Source of the DNA: JANQTF01 sp036835375
GTDB lineage: Bacteria > Bacteroidota > Bacteroidia > J057
DNA: 64,000 nt
NCBI GenBank assembly: GCA_036835375.1
Contig: DAITMB010000012.1
Coordinates: 1-64,000 of the forward strand
Direction: 5' to 3'
The position numbers and the translations under genes were made by a program. This document shows positions 52,261 to 60,560 of this stretch, piece by piece. The notes beneath the pieces were generated by a model. That model did not search any database. It was not told the DNA's origin and was given only the letters and a program-made list of their open reading frames with translations. Each line of letters opens with the position of its first letter. The first letter of the stretch is position 1.

Positions 52261-53709
52261 GTGAATCTCCTTCATTTTATCGATGGTGAATTCCGCGAAC
52301 CATCCGCCGGTACGTGGCTCGACAATCGAGAACCAGCTACAGGCCAGATTTACAGCCAAATCGCTGCGGGAAATCAAGCAGACGTAGATCGGGCGATCGC
52401 TGCTGCTCAGGCGGCCTTTCCTGGCTGGGCCGACACGCCTGTGGGGGAGCGGGCTCGCTATCTGGAGCGCATCGCGGATGGGATTGCCGCGCGACGTGAA
52501 GAATTTGCGTTGGCAGAAAGCAGGGACAATGGCAAGCCCCTCAGCCTGGCTCTGCGTGTGGACATTCCCCGAGCCGAAGACAACTTTCGATTTTTTGCGC
52601 GGGCCATCACGCAATGGCATTCGGAGGCGTTTGACATGGGTTCGCGGGGTTTCAACTATGTGTTGCGACGTCCGCTGGGCGTAGTGGGATTGATTTCGCC
52701 GTGGAATCTTCCGCTCTACCTGTTTACCTGGAAGGTCGCCCCTGCCATTGCTGCGGGTAACACGGCTGTAGCCAAACCTTCTGAAATCACCCCTATGACC
52801 GCGTATCTTCTTGGGGAGGTGCTTCAAGAAGTAGGCCTTCCCCGGGGAGTGCTCAATATTGTCCAAGGCACTGGACCCGTGGTAGGAGAAGCCATTGTGA
52901 CAGATCCCCTTGTCAAGGCCATCTCTTTCACAGGCTCTACCGCTGTGGGCAGACGCATTGCGGAAGTCACAGCCCCTCAATTCAAAAAGCTTTCTCTTGA
53001 AATGGGTGGCAAAAACGCCAACCTCGTGTTTGCAGATGCCAGCTATGAAGCTGCCCTCGCGGGGACACTTCGGGCAGGATTTACGAATCAAGGGCAGATT
53101 TGCCTGTGTGGGAGCCGTGTGCTGGTGCAAGAAGAGATAGCCGAGCGGTTCATCGCTGATCTTGCGCGAGGGGTGAATCAGTTGGTGGTCGGCGATCCAT
53201 TGGAACCAAGCACCGACATTGGCGCGATCGTATCGAAGGCGCAATGGCAGAAAAATCTTGATTACCTCGACATCGCGAAGCAGGAGGGAGGAAGCGTGGT
53301 CGCAGGCGGCACGATCGTAGCGGCTCCAAACGAACGCTGTGCCGATGGCTGGTTTTTCCGGCCGACCCTCCTCAGCGGGTTAGGACCATTGTGTCGGGTA
53401 AACCAAGAGGAAATTTTTGGGCCGATTGTCACGGTCCAGTCCTTTACAGATGAAGCAGATGCGCTGGCCAAAGCCAATGCGACACCTTATGGCCTATCCG
53501 CAAGCGTCTGGACGAGTGATTTGAAGCGTGCTCATCGCGTGGCAGCTGCCCTGGAGACGGGCATCGTGTGGGTGAATAGCTGGATGGTGCGGGACTTGCG
53601 GACGCCCTTTGGCGGTGTGAAGCAGAGCGGTGTGGGCCGAGAAGGCGGATTTGAGGCTCTCCGTTTTTTTACCGAAGCCAAAAACGTGTACATAGATCTC
53701 GGCGAGTAG
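52261..53709 (+). CDS. Aldehyde dehydrogenase, resembling 2-aminomuconic semialdehyde dehydrogenase
   Basis: A 482-residue NAD-dependent aldehyde dehydrogenase starting with GTG (MNLLHFIDGEFREPSAGTWLDNREPATGQ). The catalytic Cys281 is in NQGQICLCGSR, the general-base Glu247 in SLEMGGKNANLVF and the oxyanion Asn149 in ISPWNLPLYLFTWK, whose wording is characteristic of the ALDH8/AMSDH group that oxidises 2-aminomuconic and related semialdehydes. With the preceding SDR gene this fits late tryptophan or 3-hydroxyanthranilate catabolism; the dioxygenase and decarboxylase partners are not in the window. Other semialdehyde substrates are possible. The AraC gene is convergent with a terminator between. 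Confidence 0.9.
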   Translation: MNLLHFIDGEFREPSAGTWLDNREPATGQIYSQIAAGNQADVDRAIAAAQAAFPGWADTPVGERARYLERIADGIAARREEFALAESRDNGKPLSLALRVDIPRAEDNFRFFARAITQWHSEAFDMGSRGFNYVLRRPLGVVGLISPWNLPLYLFTWKVAPAIAAGNTAVAKPSEITPMTAYLLGEVLQEVGLPRGVLNIVQGTGPVVGEAIVTDPLVKAISFTGSTAVGRRIAEVTAPQFKKLSLEMGGKNANLVFADASYEAALAGTLRAGFTNQGQICLCGSRVLVQEEIAERFIADLARGVNQLVVGDPLEPSTDIGAIVSKAQWQKNLDYLDIAKQEGGSVVAGGTIVAAPNERCADGWFFRPTLLSGLGPLCRVNQEEIFGPIVTVQSFTDEADALAKANATPYGLSASVWTSDLKRAHRVAAALETGIVWVNSWMVRDLRTPFGGVKQSGVGREGGFEALRFFTEAKNVYIDLGE

Positions 53710-53766
53710 GACTGACCGATGGTCGCGTGATTCGGTAGATTTTTGCCAAGATGATGAAAAATCAAA

Positions 53767-53804
53767 CCCCTTGTCACGGGCACAGGCATGAACGTGACAA
53801 GGGG
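53767..53804 (-). terminator. Terminator of the AraC-type gene
   Basis: CCCCTTGTCACG (53767-53778) and CGTGACAAGGGG (53793-53804) pair perfectly over 12 bases. Read on the minus strand it is followed by TTTGATTTTTC, so it mainly ends the AraC transcript and lies between the convergent genes. Confidence 0.85.
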
Positions 53805-53832
53805 CTGTCATGAGGTGGAATGGTGGTTCGTC

Positions 53833-54258
53833 TTAGGAAACAATAGCAGCTTGGAACTCGGAAGGACTTTTGCCTGTCCACTTTTTGAAGGTGCGGGAAA
53901 AGACACTGATCTCGGAGAAGCCCAAGAGGTGGGCGATTTCACCTTTGCTCACTTTGCGCTCCTGAAGATAAGCGATAGCGAGGTCCTTGCGAATGTTGTT
54001 GAGAAGCTTCTGGTAGCTAGTACCTTCTGCCTTTAATTTCATCTGTAGGCTTCTCACACTCATAGAGAAATGGTCTGCCACAAACTCGATCCCGGGAGAA
54101 TCCCCGCGGAGCTGGTCCACCAGAATCCGGTTGACCTTTCCGGAGAAAGAGTTGACCTCTGGCTGCTTGTTGAGAAATGCGAGAGCGTGTTTGTCAAAGA
54201 GCTGAAGGAGACGAGGGTTGTTAGTACGTAAGCGCGTCTTCATTGAATAATTTTCCAT
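53833..54258 (-). CDS. AraC-type DNA-binding protein, short form
   Basis: A 141-residue protein that is little more than an AraC-family DNA-binding domain: GIEFVADHFSMSVRSLQMKLKAEGTSYQKLLNNIRKDLAIAYLQERKVSKGEIAHLLGFSEISVFSRTFKKWTGKSPSEFQ, with both helix-turn-helix units. The first 40 residues (LLQLFDKHALAFLNKQP) resemble the linker found in front of this domain in full-length proteins of about 330 residues; the ligand-binding half is absent. No upstream frame carries it, so the gene is either a truncated remnant or a genuine stand-alone regulator. An in-frame ATG at 54243 is an alternative start. It is convergent with the aldehyde dehydrogenase gene. Confidence 0.85.
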   Translation of the reverse strand: MENYSMKTRLRTNNPRLLQLFDKHALAFLNKQPEVNSFSGKVNRILVDQLRGDSPGIEFVADHFSMSVRSLQMKLKAEGTSYQKLLNNIRKDLAIAYLQERKVSKGEIAHLLGFSEISVFSRTFKKWTGKSPSEFQAAIVS

Positions 54259-54683
54259 TGCGGATGAACGTCTGACAGCGAGCAGCTGGCAGCCTACCCT
54301 TGTTTACACACAAATGCTCGTGGCGGCGACATGCCGACACAGGTGAATGGGCGATTCTCCTGTTTTGAAAGGCCAACGGGCAAGGATGACCGTGGATGGA
54401 TTTTCGGTTACAAAAGCAAATAGTGCGTAATCTTGAATCACAAAACCAGCGGACTTGGCGCGCCGTCGCTGATCTTCGGGAATGGTTCAAATACTGTTCC
54501 AGATCCGGGAAATCTTACGCCGTGGACAAAAAACTTTTTGTCTGAGCTTACATTGATCGATCACGAAATCAACGCCTCATGCGGCTTTTCCTACGGTCTA
54601 TCCATCATTATGGACGTTTTACTTATCAATTCGTGGAAACTATCTTACTTGGAAAGATGGGATTTGGTAGAAAAAAAATTACT
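54259..54683. other. 425-base intergenic region
   Basis: Between the AraC gene (minus) and the thioesterase (minus). No remains of an AraC ligand domain that I can recognise, and no RNA or repeat. Short frames on both strands look non-coding. Confidence 0.4.
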
Positions 54684-55097
54684 TCAACCCCTCAAAAACA
54701 TGTCGCGCATACGACCCGTCAATGGAACTGCTACACCCTTTTCGAGGTCTTTCACGACAAATGTCACCTCGCCATCCAGGATGACTTGCTTATCTACCCG
54801 ACGCAAGACTTCATGGTTGAGGGTGATACTTTTGGTTCCGATCCGAGAAATTGAGGTGCCAATGTCCAAGACATCTCCCAATCGGGAGCCATCCCGATAA
54901 TTGATGTTCACGTTCACGAGCACGAATGCTAAGCCAAGGTCAATGAACATCCCCGATTCGAAAAATCCCTGAAAGTGGTTCCAGCGGGCTTCCTCCAAAA
55001 ACTCCATGAACTTCGCATTGCTCACCTGGCCATATAGGTCTAGCGTCCAGCCTCTGACGGTGATCTCAGTGTAACTTTTTCGTCCTGGCGTTTCCAT
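54684..55097 (-). CDS. Hotdog-fold acyl-CoA thioesterase (4HBT/YbgC-type)
   Basis: A 137-residue thioesterase of the 4-hydroxybenzoyl-CoA thioesterase group. The hotdog helix is in TLDLYGQVSNAKFMEFLEEARWNHF, where the family DxDxxGHVNN pattern is reduced to LDLYGQVSN; the second half (VNVNINYRDGSRLGDVLDIGTSISRIGTKSITLNHEVLR) fits the family strands. The catalytic acid may be the Asp in this helix. No obvious partner gene; substrate unknown. Confidence 0.85.
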   Translation of the reverse strand: METPGRKSYTEITVRGWTLDLYGQVSNAKFMEFLEEARWNHFQGFFESGMFIDLGLAFVLVNVNINYRDGSRLGDVLDIGTSISRIGTKSITLNHEVLRRVDKQVILDGEVTFVVKDLEKGVAVPLTGRMRDMFLRG

Positions 55098-55506
55098 CTA
55101 TTTTTTGTCGTATTAGCTTAGCTTGTTTTTTTCCGACTTCTTGCCTGTCCTTTATTGTCCGACTCTTCAGTGCAAGTAAGTGATTTTTTCTATTCTCCCT
55201 TGTGCTTCGCTTTGGTACTTGTGGTTGACGGCTCAGACTTTCGAACCAATCGGGACATCAGGCGCCATAGCTGGCTCCTGATCTTTCAAAAGCCTTCAGA
55301 TCACAGAACGTCTCAGATTCAGTATTTGCACAGTCCTATGTTCATCGGATGCGATGAACATTCTATCTTATGACCGCAAGCTCGACCAGCATTTCATTGC
55401 TCACTGCGAAATAGGAGATTTGACGTTGGAATTAGCCAAAGTCTTTATCTTGCGTGCTAATGTACCAATTCTTGCTACCTCCTTTTTGCTAACCCCTTCT
55501 ACCTTC
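55098..55506. other. 409-base intergenic region
   Basis: Divergent region between the thioesterase (minus) and the lipoprotein (plus). A frame that overlaps it in front of the lipoprotein has no signal-peptide start and looks like non-coding leader. Nothing else is supported. Confidence 0.4.
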
Positions 55507-56085
55507 ATGCGACATTACCTCCTATCATCTATTTTGCCATTCACCTTGCTGATGCTGTTGCTTGGTTGCAAAACTCCTCAAAAACAACAGGACAGTGACC
55601 TCGCTTCCGATAACCAGGTCTTGGTAGATCTCCCTTTAGCGGTGCCTAATCCTTCGGAGAAGCCGCAGATTTCGTTTTTGGCGCGGTCTATGCACCAAAT
55701 CGGCTTGCCGATCATGATCAGTTTGCCGGAAGAGGTGGTAATCAAGCGGGACGAATCGCTTCAGGGCTGGGTGTTGATGGACCCCAAAGAGGAATTTAGA
55801 CTTATCATGCAGGAAAGCCGACTCTCGATGGAGGAGATCGTGAATTTTTGGAAGGGAAACCCAGAGGACTACCGCTTTCGACTACTGAAGATCAATTCAC
55901 CTGATGGAATCCTGATTGAGGTGGAGCGAAATGGCAAGATCGAGTATCACGTGGACTATATTTTGCCTGGTCCTGAAGGGCTGAGGTTGTATAATGCTAA
56001 GGACAAGCCCTTCTCAGAGCACCAAGCAACCATGATGTTTCATGCTTGCCGGACGGCGAAAGTTATCCCTGAAGAGCTGCAGTGA
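55507..56085 (+). CDS. Lipoprotein of unknown function
   Basis: A 192-residue lipoprotein with signal peptide and lipobox MRHYLLSSILPFTLLMLLLGC. The mature domain (about 60-190) begins VDLPLAVPNPSEKPQISFLARSMHQIGLPIMISLPEEVVIKRDESLQGWVLMD and is mixed alpha/beta; no family is recognised. The ATG at 55507 is chosen because the signal peptide then starts at residue 1; the open frame extends 51 codons further upstream without a hydrophobic start. It precedes sucA by 264 bases. Confidence 0.75.
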   Translation: MRHYLLSSILPFTLLMLLLGCKTPQKQQDSDLASDNQVLVDLPLAVPNPSEKPQISFLARSMHQIGLPIMISLPEEVVIKRDESLQGWVLMDPKEEFRLIMQESRLSMEEIVNFWKGNPEDYRFRLLKINSPDGILIEVERNGKIEYHVDYILPGPEGLRLYNAKDKPFSEHQATMMFHACRTAKVIPEELQ

Positions 56086-56349
56086 CAGATCAGCTCCAAT
56101 GTATAATTATTCCCGTAGTTCCTTTGATTTGGCCGCGAATCCCACAAACTTTACAGGGGGCATGTCGTAAAAATTCCAATTGTTTTGCGGCGATGGGAAA
56201 AACGTGCAGAAAGAAGTTTTCGTTTGCGTTCACGCAAATTATGTACTTCTGCTGTACGGGAAATTGAACTTCTGGTGGATGATATGTTTCATCCATTAAC
56301 GCCCCGCTTCGCGCCTCCTATTTTCGAAACTTCAAAGATTGCACCTGCA

Positions 56350-59097
56350 ATGGCTGACAAATTTTCTTACCTGAGCAATGCGACGCCTGCATTCGTAGAT
56401 AACTTATACCAATCTTTCCGACAAGATCCCGAGAGCGTAAATCCTGAGTGGAAGCGTTTTTTTGAGGGATTTGAGTTCGCACAAACGCAGGGAGGCGCTG
56501 CACCCACGGGTTCGGGAAGCCTTCCGGAAAAGGAAATCAGCGTCCTTAACCTCATTCAGGCATACCGCACGCGGGGGCACCTTTTCACCAAAACCAACCC
56601 CGTACGGGATCGCCGGAAGTATGAGCCTACCTTGGATTTGGTGAACTTTCATCTCGGAGAAGAAGATCTCGACACTGTGTTTCAGGCAGGCAAGGAAGTA
56701 GGGTTGGGGGCGGCTAGGTTGCGCGACATCGTGCAACTCTTGAAGGAGACCTACTGCCAATCCATTGGTGCGGAGTTTAAGTATGTGCGCCGCCCTGAGA
56801 TCGTAGGCTGGCTCTCCGAGCGTATGGAGAGTTCCCGCAACACACCGCACTTTTCTTTAGAAAAGAAAAAGCACTTGCTCAATAAGCTCAACAAAGCGGT
56901 GATTTTCGAGAAATTTCTCGGGACCAAATTTGTCGGGCAAAAACGCTTTTCCCTCGAAGGGGCCGAAAGCCTGATCCCAGCCATGGATGCCGTCATCGAA
57001 AAAGGAGCAAATCTTGGCATTCAAGAATTTGTGATCGGTATGGCGCACCGCGGTCGCCTCAACGTCTTGGCCAATATTCTGCGCAAAGAATACGACGAGA
57101 TCTTTTCTGAATTTGAAGGCAAGGAATACGAAAGCTCTGTGTTCCAGGGGGATGTAAAATATCACCTCGGCTTCTCAGCAGACGTCACCACGAGCGAAGG
57201 ACAACCAGTGCACTTGTCCCTCATGCCCAATCCTTCTCACCTGGAGACTGTCAGCCCCGTCGTGACTGGATCAGCGCGAGCCAAAATTGATCGGAAATAC
57301 CAAGGAGACTTCGGGGCCGTTGCTCCGATTCTGATTCACGGAGATGCGGCCATCGCGGGACAAGGCATCGTGTACGAAGTGATACAAATGTCCCTTCTTG
57401 ACGGCTATCGGACCGGCGGCACGGTTCACATTGTGATCAACAACCAGATCGGGTTCACTACCAACTATCACGATGCACGATCCAGTACCTACTGTACTGA
57501 CGTTGCGAAAGTGACACAGTCGCCCGTGTTTCACGTCAATGGCGACGATGTAGAAGCCTTGGTTTTCGCCGTTGAAATGGCAATGGAGTTTCGTCAGCGC
57601 TTTCACCGCGATGTGTTCATTGACTTGCTCTGCTACCGCCGCCACGGACACAACGAGGCTGATGAGCCGGAATTTACCCAGCCCCTCCTCTACAAAATTA
57701 TCAAGAAGCATCCAGATCCCCGCCAGATCTACTTCAACAAGTTGCTACAATCTGGAGAGGTCGCTGCGAATATGGCCAAGGAATTGGAAGTAGAATTCAA
57801 GGAGCAACTGCAAGAAGAATTAGACGAGTCTCGCGCTACCGAAAAGCTCCACCATGCACCGTACTTAAAAGGCACTTGGGAAGGCATTCGACGTGTGACG
57901 AATGACGATTTTGAAGGGGATTCGCCAGAGACCGGTATTTCTCTCGATACCCTCCGCGAAATTGCCACGAAGCTTCACGACATTCCGCAGGACTTCAAAG
58001 CCCACAAGAAGATCCAAAAACTCTTCCAAGATCGCTTGACTATGGTCGAGGAAGATCGTCTCGACTGGGCCTTGGGTGAACTTATCGCTTATGCGACCCT
58101 CCTCTTGGAAGGTCGGCCCATCCGACTCAGCGGGCAGGATGTGAGAAGGGGCACATTTTCTCATCGACACTCTGTGATTGTGAGCGAGGATGCAGAGCAA
58201 GATTGGGTTCCGCTCAACCATATTCGGCCTGATCAGGCAGAGTTTACAGCTATAAACTCTCTGCTGTCCGAATATGGCGTATTGGGGTTTGAGTATGGTT
58301 ACTCCATCACCAATCCAAACAATGTGGTGATTTGGGAGGCACAGTTTGGCGACTTTGCAAACGGCGCTCAAATCATCATGGACCAGTACATTTCCAGTGG
58401 CGAGACCAAATGGCAGCGGATGAGTGGACTGATTCAGTACCTCCCGCATGGATTTGAAGGTCAAGGCCCGGAGCACTCTTCTGCTCGCTTGGAAAGGTAT
58501 TTGGAGCTTTGCGCCAGAAAAAATATGCAGGTGATGAATGTCACCACACCCGCCAATTTCTTCCACGCGCTCCGCAGGCAGTTTACCTATGAATTCCGCA
58601 TCCCGATGATCTTCTTTACCCCCAAGAAGCTTCTTCGCTATCCCCTCTGTGTGAGTCCACTGGCAGACTTTGGTCCAGGAACCCGCTTCCAGGAAGTCAT
58701 TGACGACCCCTACGTAGCAGTCGATCAGGTGAAAAGAGTGCTCTTGTGTTCTGGAAAAATTTACTACGATTTGTTCGAACACCAGCAAGCAGAAGGCCGC
58801 AAAGACGTCGCTATCTTGCGCCTCGAGCAGATCTACCCGCTTCCGGCCAACCAGCTCCGCTACCTGATTCAAAAATATCCCTCCAGCGCGCAGTGGTGCT
58901 GGGTGCAAGAAGAGCCCCGAAACATGGGGGCTTGGGGCTTTGTATTAAGAGTCATCACCGAGGTAGAAATGCAGTACATTGGTCGCAAACCTAGCCCTTC
59001 TCCGGCTACTGGCTACCATCACCAGCACAGCGAGGAGCAAAACAGGATTGTGCAAGAAGCTTTCAGCGATGTGATGGAGCCTGCAACCCACGTGTGA
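56350..59097 (+). CDS. sucA: 2-oxoglutarate dehydrogenase E1 component
   Basis: The thiamine-diphosphate-dependent decarboxylase of the TCA-cycle 2-oxoglutarate dehydrogenase complex. The 915-residue protein has the N-terminal E2-binding region (FSYLSNATPAFVDNLYQSFRQDPESVNPEWKRFFEGFE), then FVIGMAHRGRLNVLANILRKEYDEIFSEFEG, PILIHGDAAIAGQGIVYEVIQMS, GGTVHIVINNQIGFTTN and FIDLLCYRRHGHNEADEPEFTQP, all diagnostic. The ATG at 56350 gives the standard N terminus; the frame is open 55 codons more. The usual downstream sucB does not follow: a terminator and a convergent gene come next, so E2 is elsewhere. Confidence 0.96.
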   Translation: MADKFSYLSNATPAFVDNLYQSFRQDPESVNPEWKRFFEGFEFAQTQGGAAPTGSGSLPEKEISVLNLIQAYRTRGHLFTKTNPVRDRRKYEPTLDLVNFHLGEEDLDTVFQAGKEVGLGAARLRDIVQLLKETYCQSIGAEFKYVRRPEIVGWLSERMESSRNTPHFSLEKKKHLLNKLNKAVIFEKFLGTKFVGQKRFSLEGAESLIPAMDAVIEKGANLGIQEFVIGMAHRGRLNVLANILRKEYDEIFSEFEGKEYESSVFQGDVKYHLGFSADVTTSEGQPVHLSLMPNPSHLETVSPVVTGSARAKIDRKYQGDFGAVAPILIHGDAAIAGQGIVYEVIQMSLLDGYRTGGTVHIVINNQIGFTTNYHDARSSTYCTDVAKVTQSPVFHVNGDDVEALVFAVEMAMEFRQRFHRDVFIDLLCYRRHGHNEADEPEFTQPLLYKIIKKHPDPRQIYFNKLLQSGEVAANMAKELEVEFKEQLQEELDESRATEKLHHAPYLKGTWEGIRRVTNDDFEGDSPETGISLDTLREIATKLHDIPQDFKAHKKIQKLFQDRLTMVEEDRLDWALGELIAYATLLLEGRPIRLSGQDVRRGTFSHRHSVIVSEDAEQDWVPLNHIRPDQAEFTAINSLLSEYGVLGFEYGYSITNPNNVVIWEAQFGDFANGAQIIMDQYISSGETKWQRMSGLIQYLPHGFEGQGPEHSSARLERYLELCARKNMQVMNVTTPANFFHALRRQFTYEFRIPMIFFTPKKLLRYPLCVSPLADFGPGTRFQEVIDDPYVAVDQVKRVLLCSGKIYYDLFEHQQAEGRKDVAILRLEQIYPLPANQLRYLIQKYPSSAQWCWVQEEPRNMGAWGFVLRVITEVEMQYIGRKPSPSPATGYHHQHSEEQNRIVQEAFSDVMEPATHV

Positions 59098-59131
59098 TTT
59101 CGGAGCTTCGTCGATAATATGACAAATGAAA

Positions 59132-59160
59132 CAGGGCAGCCCATCGTTTGGGCTGCCCTG
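59132..59160 (+). terminator. Terminator after sucA
   Basis: CAGGGCAGCCCA (59132-59143) and TGGGCTGCCCTG (59149-59160) form a perfect 12-base stem with a five-base loop (ATGCTGTTTGG after it). It lies 35 bases past the sucA stop and may also serve the convergent SPFH gene. Confidence 0.8.
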
Positions 59161-59253
59161 ATGCTGTTTGGACACTGGTACTTCCTTTTTTAACAGCTTG
59201 TCAGCATCGGATGGAGGACCAAAGTGCGATGAAGCGCTGAAACTTGAGTCGCC

Positions 59254-60150
59254 CTATGGCACCACCATCACATCCTGCGTGAGGCCCCAGATTGGGGTGC
59301 CTCCCGGATTGACGATCAACTTGGTATTGGGAGAACTCGAGATTTGTTGCACAGCCTCAATGGCCTTGAGTTTCAGAATATCTTCAGACAGCGATTCATT
59401 GAGTAGCCGATTGGCTTTGGCATCCGCTTCTGCTTGGAGCAACGTGGCATTGGCTTGGGCTGCTGCGCGCAATTCGATGGATTGTTTTTCACCTTCGGCC
59501 TTGAGGATCTCTACTTGTTGCTCGCCTTTCGCCTGAATCACGCGGCGCTCTGCGTCCGCTTCCTGCTGCTGCTTCACAAATTGCATTCGCTGGGCTTCCT
59601 GCTCAGCCTCCAGTTTTTCTTCAATCGCCCGGCTCAATCCCTCCGGAAGGGTGATGCTTTTGAGAAGTACGTTGTCGAGAATAATGCCTCTTTTTTGAAG
59701 AGTAAGATTCATCTTGGTGATGATTTCTGATTCAATCGCGGCGCGCTCACCTGAGTGAAGGTCCTTAGCAAAAAATTTTGCTGCGACATCGGATGCGGCA
59801 GAGTAAAAGACGGGCATGATCAGTTGACTTTCATACGCTGAGCCTACTTCCTTGAGTAGTTGGGGGACTGCCATCGGGTCGAGGTGGTAAATGATCGAAA
59901 TGTCAGATTCCACGGTGAGACCTTCCTTGGTAGGGAGGGGGAGTTTCAATTTGAGGTTAGCAGTCAGTGTCGGCACCCTGAGTACGACTGTATTGAATGG
60001 ATTGACCCTTGTCCTGCCTTCCAGAATTGGTACCGGGTCGATGATCCCGCGCTTGCGTTTCACCCCTACTTCCCCTTGTCGTATGGTGGTACAAGAAGAA
60101 AGCAACGCCAAGCTCAAAATACTGATCATGATGATCGTAAATCGATTCAT
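59254..60150 (-). CDS. Prohibitin-like SPFH/Band 7 lipoprotein
   Basis: A 298-residue SPFH-domain protein. It begins with a lipobox signal (MNRFTIIMISILSLALLSSC) and has the Band 7 core (GEVGVKRKRGIIDPVPILEGRTRVNPFNTVVLRVPTLTANLKLKLPLPTKEGLTVESDISIIYHLDPM), then a long helical region with coiled-coil character (EEKLEAEQEAQRMQFVKQQQEADAERRVIQAKGEQQVEILKAEGEKQSIELRAAAQANATLLQAEADAKANRLL) typical of prohibitins. It probably forms membrane-associated rings that protect or organise envelope proteins. The ATG at 60150 is chosen because the lipobox follows at once. No FtsH gene is next to it. Confidence 0.9.
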   Translation of the reverse strand: MNRFTIIMISILSLALLSSCTTIRQGEVGVKRKRGIIDPVPILEGRTRVNPFNTVVLRVPTLTANLKLKLPLPTKEGLTVESDISIIYHLDPMAVPQLLKEVGSAYESQLIMPVFYSAASDVAAKFFAKDLHSGERAAIESEIITKMNLTLQKRGIILDNVLLKSITLPEGLSRAIEEKLEAEQEAQRMQFVKQQQEADAERRVIQAKGEQQVEILKAEGEKQSIELRAAAQANATLLQAEADAKANRLLNESLSEDILKLKAIEAVQQISSSPNTKLIVNPGGTPIWGLTQDVMVVP

Positions 60151-60560
60151 AATGTTGGGTTTTTTTGTTGAATGATAAATATTGTATGTTCTTTTACTCT
60201 TACTCCTGAGGGTTGTTTGTCTCCTATCTACACGAATGGGTATCCATGTAGCACGCTTATTCAAATCAGGCTTTTGCTCGGCTTTTCAGCCGCATTTTTC
60301 CTCTTCATATTCGTTGCAGCCACTGACGGAATCCACATCTTTCTCCTGATTTTTATCAAGTCGGCCACGATTTGCCGACCCAAAATTGCGCAGGAAATTC
60401 CCTTGTTGAATTTGTGATGGGTACTCTTCTGCCTTTTTCATTGGCGAGGGGGAGAGAACTTTAGACAAGGCGCAGGCGATTTTGTGGCAAGGCTTTGCGG
60501 TAGATCCGCCGAGGATTCCGTAAGTTTCGATTCTCGTTCACGCCCCCAACCTTCATTTTC
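60151..60560. other. 410-base divergent region
   Basis: Between the SPFH gene (minus) and ftcD (plus). Nothing I can support beyond its role as a promoter region; no clear TAnnTTTG site was found. Confidence 0.4.

Noticed and set aside
54221..54490. Minus-strand frame upstream of the AraC gene as a possible ligand-domain remnant
   Set aside because: The translation is rich in His/Arg/Cys with no resemblance to an AraC ligand domain; it looks like noise.
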